Assembly: GCA_023381895.1 (NCBI GenBank)
Contig: JAMCTA010000144.1
Coordinates: 1 to 21,970, forward strand
Length of the DNA: 21,970 bases
Source: Chloroflexota bacterium
GTDB lineage: Bacteria > Chloroflexota > UBA4733
Reading direction: 5' to 3'
Part shown: in pieces, positions 7,607 to 14,687 of the stretch
Layout: each line of letters opens with the position of its first letter
Position numbering within the stretch: the first letter of the stretch is position 1
The notes under the pieces: generated by a model
What the model saw: the letters and a program-made list of their open reading frames with translations, nothing else
What the model was told of the DNA's origin: nothing
Databases searched by the model: none
Made by a program: the position numbers and the translations under genes

Positions 7607-8347
7607 ATGGCAACCATCCACCATCCTGCCCGTCGGGCGCCAACCCGCAACGCGCAGCCCGGCCTGCCGCCTGAACGCCAGCCAGCGTCCGACGAGCGCA
7701 AGCGTCGCGAGGAGCGCCTGCTCGATGCCACCACCACGCTGCTGGTCCGCTGGGGCTATCGCAAAACCACGATTGACGACGTGGCTCGCGAGGCAGGCGT
7801 GGGCAAGGGCACCATCTATCTGCACTGGAAGGACAAGAACGCTCTGTTTCGCGCCGCTATCTGGCGCGAACAACAACGCTATAGCGAGGAGCTCCAGCGG
7901 CGTATCGCTGCCGACCCGGAGGGCGGCTTGCTGCATCGGATCACCACCCACGGCATGCTCGCCGCCCTCTCCAATCCACTCATGGCCGCCATCATCAGAG
8001 GCAAATCAGACATCTTCAATGGATTTCTCGGAGCCTGTGATCCAGGATTTCTCGATCAGCTCGTAGGCGATGCTGACGCCTATTTTGTCCAGCTTCAGCA
8101 CGCCGGGTTGATCCGCGCAGATATTCCAGCTTCCATCATCACCTATTTGCTGACCGCTCTGAAGGTCGGCATGTTCAACTCGCCTGATCTCATCGGCCAG
8201 GAGCATCTGCCATCCATGGAGCAGCTGACCGAGGCGCTCAGCGACCTGATCCGTCGCTGGCTGGAGCCGGAGCAACTCCCCAGCAAGAGCGATGTGGGCA
8301 AACAACTCTGGACCGAGTATCTAGATAAAGTCAAGGAACCCGAGTAA
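7607..8347 (+). CDS. TetR/AcrR-family transcriptional repressor of the adjacent exporter
   Basis: This 246-residue protein has a disordered, basic N-terminal tail (residues 1-32), then a TetR DNA-binding domain: RLLDATTTLLVRWGYRKTTI (38-57) and DDVAREAGVGKGTIYLHWKD (58-77), which contains the helix-turn-helix and the family's GTIYLHW segment. The remainder is a helical ligand-binding and dimerisation domain. The ATG at 7607 follows GAGG at 7597-7600. It is the first gene of a three-gene run with the ABC ATPase and permease, 28 bases ahead of the ATPase gene. The palindrome at 7537-7562 makes autorepression likely, with release by the exported compound. The ligand cannot be inferred. Confidence 0.92.
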   Translation: MATIHHPARRAPTRNAQPGLPPERQPASDERKRREERLLDATTTLLVRWGYRKTTIDDVAREAGVGKGTIYLHWKDKNALFRAAIWREQQRYSEELQRRIAADPEGGLLHRITTHGMLAALSNPLMAAIIRGKSDIFNGFLGACDPGFLDQLVGDADAYFVQLQHAGLIRADIPASIITYLLTALKVGMFNSPDLIGQEHLPSMEQLTEALSDLIRRWLEPEQLPSKSDVGKQLWTEYLDKVKEPE

Positions 8348-8375
8348 TGGCCTGAATACGTGGAGGAAGGTCAGC

Positions 8376-9302
8376 ATGGCAGCAATCATCGAAGTACAGG
8401 GGCTGACGAAGAGCTACGGCGGGAAGCGCGGCATTACCAACGTCTCCTTCCAGGTGGCAGAGAGCGAGGTGTTTGGCTTCCTGGGCCCCAACAGCGCGGG
8501 CAAAACCACCACCATTCGCCTGCTCATGGCCCTGCTGCGCGCCGACGCCGGCGCCGCGCGCATCGCTGGGCTGGACTGCTGGCAGCAATCGGTGGAGATC
8601 AAGCGCCTGACCGGCTATCTGCCAGGCGAGCTTTCGCTCGACCCCGGCCTGACCGGCGGGCAGATTCTAGAATACTTCGGACACCTGCGCGGCGGCGTTG
8701 ATCAAGCCTATCTCCAGCAACTCATCAAGCGATTCGATCTGGACCCTAGCCGCAAGTTTCGCCAGTATTCGAGTGGCAATAAGCGCAAGATTGGCATCAT
8801 CCAGGCCTTTATGCATCGCCCGCGCCTGCTCATCCTCGACGAGCCGACCAGTGGTCTGGATCCGCTCAATCAGCAGGAGTTCGACCGGATGATCAAAGAA
8901 GTGCGCGATGAGGGGCGCACCGTCTTGCTGTCCTCGCACATCCTGAGCGAAGTCGAACAGACCTGCACTCGCGTGGGAATCATTCGTGAGGGACAACTGG
9001 TGCGCGCTGGCGGTGTGGCTGAGCTGAAAAACATCAAGCGTCATGAGATCACGATCACGTTCGCCAATGCTGTGCCCGCGGAGGAGTTCCAGGCGCTCAA
9101 TGGAGTGACAGAGGTAGAAGCACTGGCTGATGGGCACACGTTGCGCCTGGTGATGCAAGGGGGAGCGGATGCGGCGATCAAGGCAGCCGCGCGCTATCCT
9201 ATCGTCACCCTGACGAGTCATGAGCCCAGCCTGGAAGACATCTTCCTGCGCTACTACGAGGGCGATGGCCAGGTCGTCAAGGAGGCAGGCCATGTGGTTT
9301 AG
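8376..9302 (+). CDS. ABC transporter ATP-binding protein (drug/antibiotic exporter type)
   Basis: The product has 308 residues. Walker A is GPNSAGKTT (37-45), with Ser where most relatives have Gly. The signature segment is YSSGNKRKIG (131-140), and Walker B with the D-loop is LLILDEPTSGLDP (around Asp155-Glu156). The switch histidine is His188 in SSHILSE. After about residue 215 there is the C-terminal domain typical of DrrA/CcmA-like exporter ATPases, ending in the usual LEDIFLRYY. It powers the permease encoded next, whose ATG lies 11 bases inside the end of this gene. The ATG at 8376 follows GGAGGAAGG (8362-8370). Probably co-expressed with, and controlled by, the upstream TetR regulator. 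Confidence 0.93.
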   Translation: MAAIIEVQGLTKSYGGKRGITNVSFQVAESEVFGFLGPNSAGKTTTIRLLMALLRADAGAARIAGLDCWQQSVEIKRLTGYLPGELSLDPGLTGGQILEYFGHLRGGVDQAYLQQLIKRFDLDPSRKFRQYSSGNKRKIGIIQAFMHRPRLLILDEPTSGLDPLNQQEFDRMIKEVRDEGRTVLLSSHILSEVEQTCTRVGIIREGQLVRAGGVAELKNIKRHEITITFANAVPAEEFQALNGVTEVEALADGHTLRLVMQGGADAAIKAAARYPIVTLTSHEPSLEDIFLRYYEGDGQVVKEAGHVV

Positions 9303-10941
9303 GAGCGTCTACCTGAAAACGCTGCGCGATTTCCGTATCGCCATCCTGGGCTGGGGGGTGGGCATGGGATTGCTCGTGTATCTGGTCCTGGTGTCCTTCC
9401 CCGCGCTCGTGGCAACGCCAGCGGCGCGCGCCGCACTCGTCAGCCTGGCTGGCTCGTTCGCCTGGATTGCCGAGCCAATCGCGGTAGACACCCCCGGCGG
9501 TTACGCGACCTTTAAAATCGGCTTTACGATTTTTCTGATAACGGTCTGGCCATTCCTGGTGAGCAGCCGCATGCTGCGCGGCGAGGAGGAGCGCGGCTCT
9601 CTGGACGTGCTGCTCTCGCTGCCGCGCGGGCGCGGGCGCATCGCACTGGAAAAGCTGGCCGCTGTTTGGACAGCGCTGCTGGCGATGGGTTTGCTCATCG
9701 GATTGCTGACCTTTGCGGGCGGCAAGAGCGTCAGCGCGGACTTTGGCCTGGGCGATGCTTTGCTTTTTGGCGTGAATGTCGCGCTGATCTGCGGTGTCTT
9801 TGGGTCAATTGCCCTACTGCTCTCCCAGTTTACTCAGGAGCGCGGCACGGCGTCCGGCATGACCGGTGGCTTGCTGCTGGTCTTCATCGTGCTGGATATG
9901 GCCCATCGTGTGATCCCCAACACCGAGTGGCTCAGCCGCCTTTCTCCCGTCTACTACTATAACCTGAGCAAACCGCTTATCCCCGCTTATGGCACCAATC
10001 CTGGCGCTTTGCTGGTCCTACTGGCGCTGTGCCTTCTCTTGAGCGGGGCAGCCATCTGGCTCTTTGTGCGGCGTGATGTCGGGGGGACGGTAGCGCTGCC
10101 CGATCTGCTGCGCCTGCCTGAACGGGCCGCTCGACCGGAGCGCGTGCTGCCCGTGAACGCCTGGTCGCTGCGCTCGGTCTACACACGCAGCCTGGAGATG
10201 ATCGTGGCTCCCGCATGCTGGTGGACGCTGGGCATCGCCGGGTTTGCCGGCTGGATGGTCGTCGTCGTCAAGCAAACCGAGGCGCAACTGGCCACCCTGA
10301 GCGCAAGCTCCCCGCTCCTGAAAGACTTTATTAACAAGGTCGGCGGTAGCGACCGCACCACCAACGCCACCATCCTCAGTGCACTCTTCGTCTTCCTGCC
10401 GCTGCTTATGATGGCTTTTGCGGTCACCCAGGCAAATCACTGGTCCGCCGACGAAGAGGATGGACGGCTGGAGTTGGTGCTGGCCACGCCGCAGCCACGC
10501 TTGCGGGTGCTGTTGGGACGCTTCGCCGCACTCACCACCGCGACGGTCATCATTGGGATGCTGACTCTGGCCGCCACGGCGCTGGCCTCGGCCACCACAG
10601 GCTTGCAGCTCGATGGCGGTAATCTGGCCGCAGCCACGCTCTCCATGATTCCCCTGGGGCTGCTGGTGGCTGCCATCGGCTACCTGCTCTCAGGCTGGCT
10701 GCGCACGGCGATAGACACCGGCCTCTTGAGCTTCTTGCTGGTGATCTGGTTCTTCATCAGCTTTATCGGTCCAGATCTGGACTGGCCGGATGCGATGCTG
10801 CGACTGTCCGCCTTCTACTACTATGGAACACCGCTGCTGCATGGTCTGGCCCTGGGGAATATGCTGGGCGTCCTGGCAGTCGGCATGGTGGCGCTGGTGC
10901 TGGCCTCGGTGCGCTTTGTGCGCAAGGACATCGGGCGATAA
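9292..10941 (+). CDS. ABC-2 type exporter permease (COG3559-like, two-lobed)
   Basis: The product has 549 residues from the ATG at 9292, which follows AAGGAGG (9279-9285). An upstream in-frame start at 9220 would read through the ATPase gene and adds nothing recognisable. The protein is very hydrophobic, with about twelve membrane segments in two homologous halves. Each half contains the pattern 'EEERGSLDVLLSLPRGRGRI' (first) and 'DEEDGRLELVLATPQPRLRV' (second), a cytoplasmic element typical of permeases called putative exporters of polyketide antibiotics. A charged linker lies between the halves near residues 270-305. With the ATPase it should form an export pump in the cytoplasmic membrane. 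The substrate is unknown. Confidence 0.9.
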   Translation: MWFRSVYLKTLRDFRIAILGWGVGMGLLVYLVLVSFPALVATPAARAALVSLAGSFAWIAEPIAVDTPGGYATFKIGFTIFLITVWPFLVSSRMLRGEEERGSLDVLLSLPRGRGRIALEKLAAVWTALLAMGLLIGLLTFAGGKSVSADFGLGDALLFGVNVALICGVFGSIALLLSQFTQERGTASGMTGGLLLVFIVLDMAHRVIPNTEWLSRLSPVYYYNLSKPLIPAYGTNPGALLVLLALCLLLSGAAIWLFVRRDVGGTVALPDLLRLPERAARPERVLPVNAWSLRSVYTRSLEMIVAPACWWTLGIAGFAGWMVVVVKQTEAQLATLSASSPLLKDFINKVGGSDRTTNATILSALFVFLPLLMMAFAVTQANHWSADEEDGRLELVLATPQPRLRVLLGRFAALTTATVIIGMLTLAATALASATTGLQLDGGNLAAATLSMIPLGLLVAAIGYLLSGWLRTAIDTGLLSFLLVIWFFISFIGPDLDWPDAMLRLSAFYYYGTPLLHGLALGNMLGVLAVGMVALVLASVRFVRKDIGR

Positions 10942-10942
10942 A

Positions 10943-10983
10943 GGACTCGCCGGTCACCCTGGAACGCGACGCCGGCAGCGTCC
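10943..10983 (+). terminator. Possible imperfect hairpin after the exporter operon
   Basis: GGAC..GCCGG at 10943-10952 can pair with CCGGC..GTCC up to 10983, with an internal loop and a long top loop. No T-run follows. It is the only terminator-like structure between the permease stop and the promoter of the toxin-antitoxin locus. Confidence 0.2.
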
Positions 10984-11001
10984 TGAGTGGAAACCTTGAT
11001 C

Positions 11002-11030
11002 TTGACAATAACCCGAGAATGGATTACACT
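11002..11030 (+). promoter_or_regulatory. Strong sigma-70-type promoter of the toxin-antitoxin locus
   Basis: TTGACA at 11002-11007 is a perfect -35 box. A 17-base spacer leads to TACACT at 11025-11030 (four of six matches to TATAAT). Transcription should start near 11037, so earlier in-frame ATGs at 10987 and 11019 cannot be used from this promoter. GGATTAC occurs at 11021-11027 and again at 11041-11047, 20 bases apart. This would suit an autoregulating ribbon-helix-helix antitoxin bound on one face of the helix. Confidence 0.6.
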
Positions 11031-11052
11031 ATCCTCCAAAGGATTACTTTGT

Positions 11053-11244
11053 GTGATTCATATCCGAGAGGTACGGATCAGCGCTTTTGTTCAGGAGCAT
11101 ATCTGGACGAAACATCATGTGATCCCAGAGGAAGTGGAGGAAGCCTGTTGCTCCGATCCCTTTCTCCTGCGGGGACGGGAGCGAAGCATCGTTGTCTATG
11201 GACGAACCGAGGCAGGGCGCTACCAGCGCAGCAAAGGACGGTGA
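11053..11244 (+). pseudogene. BrnT-like toxin, shortened (probable internal deletion)
   Basis: From the GTG at 11053, nine bases after AAAGGA (11038-11043), 63 residues read VIHIREVRISAFVQEHIWTK, HHVIPEEVEEACCSDPFLLR and GRERSIVVYGRTEAGRY, then QRSKGR and stop. The first 57 residues fit the first two thirds of BrnT-like RNase toxins ('W..HIa.HgV.pEEVEEv...P.....R...v.GqT.aGRYL'). The usual C-terminal strands and the 'v.TARDMTdrERRRY' segment are missing, yet QRSKGR resembles the normal end of such proteins. An in-frame deletion between two similar Arg-Tyr codon stretches would give exactly this. The product is therefore probably inactive. It could instead be a naturally short relative. The antitoxin gene starts six bases on. 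Confidence 0.65.
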
Positions 11245-11249
11245 GCATA

Positions 11250-11534
11250 ATGACAAAAGAACGCGAACCATCACAACTACCAAAGTTCAAAGACGAACAG
11301 GCATTAGCAACTTTCTGGGATACCCATAGCCCAGAGGACTTCCCCGAGGAGTTTGAGGAAGTCCAGGCGACATTTTCCCGCCCGCTCATCAAGCGGGGTC
11401 TGACGATCAAGCTGAGCGAGGACACGATTAACCAGCTGCGGGAGATCGCCCAGGAACAAGGCATCGGTCCTACCACCCTGGCCCGGATGTGGATTCTCGA
11501 GCACCTGCGGGAGCAGCGCCGCCCTACGCCGTAG
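11250..11534 (+). CDS. CopG/BrnA-like ribbon-helix-helix antitoxin
   Basis: The product has 94 residues from the ATG at 11250 (weak site AAAGGA at 11233-11238). The N-terminal part, LPKFKDEQALATFWDTHSPE (10-29) followed by DFPEEFEEV, is the toxin-binding pattern of the CopG_antitoxin family ('PkFks..Ea.FWdthD..d'). Residues 45-87, with LTIKLSEDTINQLREIAQEQ (51-70) and GIGPTTLARMWILEHL (71-86), form the ribbon-helix-helix DNA-binding and dimerisation part. It should neutralise a BrnT-like toxin and repress its own promoter. It looks complete, although its partner gene is shortened. The longer frame upstream overlaps the toxin and is not used. Confidence 0.85.
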   Translation: MTKEREPSQLPKFKDEQALATFWDTHSPEDFPEEFEEVQATFSRPLIKRGLTIKLSEDTINQLREIAQEQGIGPTTLARMWILEHLREQRRPTP

Positions 11535-11737
11535 GCCAGCACCCCTCCGTGTCAACTCAAATGAGAATGCTACCGAAGGAGCCGAAAATGGCGCAGCTCC
11601 CTGCCGCATCGCAATTGCGGCCTGGCGAGAGGGAGCCTCGGTTCGCCCACCCGCCCATCGCTGGGATCACCATGCCCGCCTGGGCCGCACTGCTGGTTGG
11701 TACTCACGTGCCGGGTCTGGCCGGTCGCCGGCTGGCG

Positions 11738-12742
11738 CTAGCCAGCCCGTTCGGCGGCGCCGGACTGCGCGGAGCGGTAGGCCGCCTCCGTGATCTGGGC
11801 GACGCGTAGACCGTACACAGCGGGTGCCTGCGGAGCAGGCACGGCACCGCGGATCGCCTCGATGAAGTCGGCAACGGGGCGCCGCTCTTGACCGCTCCCC
11901 CGGAGGATGCGTGTATCCTCGCCTTTCTTGTGCAGTGTGATCCGGCCGTCGCGAATGTTCAGCACCCCCTTCGTACCGTAGAACGAGAATTCCTCCCGCC
12001 ACGGCTCCATCGAGAGGCTGGTCGCGGCGAGCGTGCCGCGAGCACCGTTGCGAAAGCGGAGGGTGAGTGCGGAGACGACGTCGACCAGCGCGCCGTGATT
12101 GTCGATCGAGGCGTACACTTCTTCGGGCTCGAGGCCAGAGATGTAGAGCAGCATGTCGACGATGTGGCTGCCGGTGTCCATGAGGTGACCACCACCAGAG
12201 AGCGCGGGATCGGCGCGCCAGGTCTTGGAAGGGTCGATGAAGTTCTCGAGGCAGTCCTGGGCAATGAGGACGGTGACGAGCACGATCTCGCCGATCTCAC
12301 CGTTCACTACGACGTCGTGCGCCCGTCGATAGAGCGGGCTACCGTGGCGCTGATAAGCAATGGCAAGGGTGCGCCCGTGTTGCCGGGCCAGCTCGGCCGA
12401 GGTGCGCGCATCAGCGGCAGTCGTAGCGAGGGGCTTCTCACAGAGCACGTGAAGGCCGGCTTCGAGGCAGCGCTTGATCTGTGCACTGTGCTGGGTATGC
12501 GGTGTGGCCACCACGATGGCATCGAGCTGAGCCTGGGTGAGCATCTGCTCAAGGCTGGCGAATTCAGCGACGCTCGCTCGGTCCAGCATAGGGATGGTCT
12601 CGAAGAAGCGGTCCAGTGCAGCAGCGCTCGCGTCACAAGCAGCTACGATGTGGGCATCGGAGCGCACCGCAATCTCGCGGGCGTGTGCTCGCCCCATGCC
12701 GCCTACACCAACAATGCCAAAGCGCAAGGTTTCCTGTGCCAT
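11738..12742 (-). CDS. Gfo/Idh/MocA-family oxidoreductase (third copy)
   Basis: The product has 334 residues from the ATG at 12742. AAGGAAG lies eight bases ahead on the minus strand, while the GTG at 12751 sits too close to it. LRFGIVGVGGMGRAHAREI near the start is the Rossmann motif, HVLCEKPLA is the EKP signature, and GGGHLMDTGSHIVDMLLYIS carries the active-site Asp and His. It is intact, unlike the second copy at 6159-7258, and lies apart from the sugar cluster on the other strand. A possible minus-strand promoter (GTGACA at 12793-12798, 17 bases, TAGTGT at 12770-12775) precedes it but matches poorly at -10. A small palindrome (GCTGGC/GCCAGC, 11731-11746) covers the stop codon. The substrate is unknown. 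Confidence 0.9.
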   Translation of the reverse strand: MAQETLRFGIVGVGGMGRAHAREIAVRSDAHIVAACDASAAALDRFFETIPMLDRASVAEFASLEQMLTQAQLDAIVVATPHTQHSAQIKRCLEAGLHVLCEKPLATTAADARTSAELARQHGRTLAIAYQRHGSPLYRRAHDVVVNGEIGEIVLVTVLIAQDCLENFIDPSKTWRADPALSGGGHLMDTGSHIVDMLLYISGLEPEEVYASIDNHGALVDVVSALTLRFRNGARGTLAATSLSMEPWREEFSFYGTKGVLNIRDGRITLHKKGEDTRILRGSGQERRPVADFIEAIRGAVPAPQAPAVYGLRVAQITEAAYRSAQSGAAERAG

Positions 12743-12985
12743 CGCTCTCACTTCCTTTCCTGCCCCCCTACACTACTCTGCCGGCGGCCAGCTGTCACGT
12801 TACCGCAAAGGCCCGTGCCTTGGACAGAACTGATTCCCTGCTGCCGGAGCGGGCCCGGCCGAACGAGAACGTGCAGCGAGCCATGGATTATGGATCGGCT
12901 CGTGCCGCAGATCAACCAGCCGTCCACCTGACCGGCGCCGCCGGCGTCACCCCGTCACAGCGCGCCGTACTGACTCACTATCTCT

Positions 12986-13765
12986 CTATGGCTGGAGCGT
13001 GAACGTCGCGCGCACGACTGCGGTGATCTGCTTCTCGATGGTGCTCGTGTTGTAGGTGCCAACGCTCGAGACCTGAGTCGAGTTGAGCGGCGTGATCTGG
13101 AACACGCCAGTGTCTTCCGACAGCAGACGCCCCACCCGCTCGTGGGCGCTGCCGGCAATCATCTGGGCCCGGCTCTCCGCATCCTTTGTCGCCGCGGTGA
13201 GGAGCTTCACTCGCAGGTCGTTCAGCTTGGTGTAGTAGTACTGCAAGCCCTCATTGGAGAAGAGGACCCCTTCGCTGATGAGCGGTGTGATGTTCTGAGC
13301 CAGCGCTGTCACCTGCTGCACCTTGCTCGAGTTGACTTCGATGCGCTGCGTGAGACGGTAGCTCGTGATGGTATTGACGCAGCCGCTGACTGGCGCCTTG
13401 CCGAAGGCCCCTGCCTGGCACACGCTGTAGACCGGCATCATCGTGACGGGTGAAAAGGTGATCTCGCTGGCAGTGATGCCGTGCTGCAGGAGGTAGCTCT
13501 TGATGGTCTGTAGATCGTGCTCCATCTGGGTATAGCCCGTCTTCAGGGCATCGACCGGGGCGGTACGCGTGAAGCTCCCATCCCACTTCACCTCATCAGA
13601 GGTGATCTGCTGCTGTGTGTACCCGGTGACCGTCAAGAGCGAGTTGTTGAAGGTCTTGACGTAACGGATGGTCGCACTGACCACGTAGGTCCCCGCAGTG
13701 ATGCTCCCTGCCAGCGCCAGACCGATGATGAGCGCGATGGCTCGATCTGCCCACGAGCGTTCCAT
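12986..13765 (-). CDS. SIMPL-domain (DUF541) membrane-anchored protein
   Basis: The product has 259 residues from the ATG at 13765, preceded on the minus strand by a strong AAGGAGGAGGAG. An earlier in-frame start at 13801 is less likely. One membrane segment (AIALIIGLALAGSITAGTYV, residues 9-28) anchors the protein and the rest is outside. The outer part has the SIMPL layout: an early 'LLTVTGYTQQQITSDEVKWD' strand, a long helical middle (YLLQHGITASEITFSPV), then ATKDAESRAQMIAGSAHERV and the closing 'ITAVVRATFTLQP' strand. SIMPL proteins form periplasmic or surface oligomers of poorly known function. It follows the CopD-like gene after 92 bases on the same strand and may share its transcript. 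Confidence 0.88.
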   Translation of the reverse strand: MERSWADRAIALIIGLALAGSITAGTYVVSATIRYVKTFNNSLLTVTGYTQQQITSDEVKWDGSFTRTAPVDALKTGYTQMEHDLQTIKSYLLQHGITASEITFSPVTMMPVYSVCQAGAFGKAPVSGCVNTITSYRLTQRIEVNSSKVQQVTALAQNITPLISEGVLFSNEGLQYYYTKLNDLRVKLLTAATKDAESRAQMIAGSAHERVGRLLSEDTGVFQITPLNSTQVSSVGTYNTSTIEKQITAVVRATFTLQP

Positions 13766-13798
13766 AAGCGTGCTCCTCCTCCTTGACCCCATGAGACG

Positions 13799-13838
13799 CA
13801 CGACAGCCCGAGAGTGCGACAGGGCAGATCGTGTCGTG
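13799..13838. repeat. Inverted repeat between the CopD-like and SIMPL genes
   Basis: CACGACA at 13799-13805 and TGTCGTG at 13832-13838 are perfect 7-bp inverted copies with a 26-base interior that itself pairs partly (CCC/GGG). It lies 33 bases upstream of the SIMPL start. It could be an RNA hairpin within a shared transcript or a regulator site. Confidence 0.3.
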
Positions 13839-13857
13839 TCACTGGGTAGTCTGCATC

Positions 13858-14355
13858 TCAGCCGAGAGAGGCGAGCCAGGCGGCAAACGCGACGATGATG
13901 AGACTGAGCACGAGCGTGGCCGAGGAAAGGACCCGCGAGCGGCGCTGGACACGCAGACGCTCTGCTTGGAGCGCCGGGTTGGGATCAGTGGCGACACCCA
14001 GGCGCTCCAGATGGCCTCCGTAGATAGCGCTGTGCACTGCGGTGATCGGAATCACGGCGACCACGAGCACGACCTTGACGAGCAGCACTTGCTCCCACGT
14101 GTCTCCGGCGAGGCCCTGGAAGCTGAGACCGTGGGCGAAGGCTAGGTAGAGGCCTGTAGTGATCAGCACACCAAGCGCCGCGAGCGAGTAGACGGCAAAG
14201 CGGCGGCCGGCAGCAGCAATCAGGCGCAGCTGGTCTGCCCGTGGAAGCTGTGCTCGCAGCACCGGCAGAATGACGCTGAGCAGGAAGAGCTGGCCACCGA
14301 CCCAGAATAGCGCCGCGAGCAGATGCAGCCAGCGCACGAGCACGAGCAACACCAC
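13858..14355 (-). CDS. CopD-like integral membrane protein
   Basis: The product has 165 residues and four predicted membrane segments. It starts at the GTG at 14355, eight bases after TGGAGGG on the minus strand. The opening VRWLHLLAALFWVGGQLFLL (7-26), with His11 in the first helix and a following WVGG, matches the CopD-type domain linked to copper handling or a haem-like membrane fold. AGDTWEQVLLVKVVLVVAVI (83-102) and AVHSAIYGGHLERLG hold the further conserved Lys and His positions. Only the fold is reasonably clear. A copper role is inferred from the family and has no support from neighbours. The gene is divergent from bioY and upstream of the SIMPL gene. Confidence 0.72.
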   Translation of the reverse strand: MVLLVLVRWLHLLAALFWVGGQLFLLSVILPVLRAQLPRADQLRLIAAAGRRFAVYSLAALGVLITTGLYLAFAHGLSFQGLAGDTWEQVLLVKVVLVVAVIPITAVHSAIYGGHLERLGVATDPNPALQAERLRVQRRSRVLSSATLVLSLIIVAFAAWLASLG

Positions 14356-14687
14356 GTCTTAGGCCCTCCAGGGAACACGCCTAGGCCCCCACACGGATGG
14401 GGAGCCTAGCAATAGAGGGTAACAAAGAGGTTGCAGCACGCGAGTGCAACGGCGGATCATAGGCTCAGGCTTGCTGTGAGATAGTGCTGGGGCACTGCAC
14501 CGCATCGATCCTTGGCCAGCGGCACTGGCCAGCCACCGAGCGTAGAGTGCCGGACGCCACGTGCAAGAGGCGGAGGGCGAAGGTCGACAGTTGGGAGTAG
14601 TACGCTGGCGACCCGTACAGGCCGCCCATGGGCTACAGTGTGTACATGCAGGTGTGGCCGGATGAGAGACGTAAGGAGAAGAGATCG
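14356..14687. other. Divergent regulatory region between CopD-like and bioY genes
   Basis: This stretch of 332 bases has no gene. It holds a stem-loop at 14381-14409 (CTAGGC..CCCCA against TGGGG.GCCTAG, one bulge), a 6-bp dyad GTTGCA/TGCAAC at 14430-14450, and the upstream copy of the 21-bp inverted repeat at 14634-14654. Promoters for both genes should be here, but no convincing -35/-10 pair or BirA-type biotin operator was found. Confidence 0.4.
14634..14654 (+). repeat. 21-bp inverted repeat, upstream copy
   Basis: The 21 bases starting TACAGTGTGT and ending ATGCAGGTG are the exact reverse complement of 15014-15034, with no mismatch. This copy lies just before the likely bioY ribosome binding site. 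The copies are separated by 359 bases. Confidence 0.9.

Noticed and set aside
11588..11809. Small plus-strand ORF (73 residues) with AGGAG in front of its ATG
   Set aside because: It runs antisense into the end of the intact oxidoreductase gene, has low-complexity composition and matches no family I recognise.
11888..12931. Long plus-strand open frame of 347 codons
   Set aside because: It is antisense to the third Gfo/Idh/MocA gene, which has clear motifs. The plus-strand product has none.
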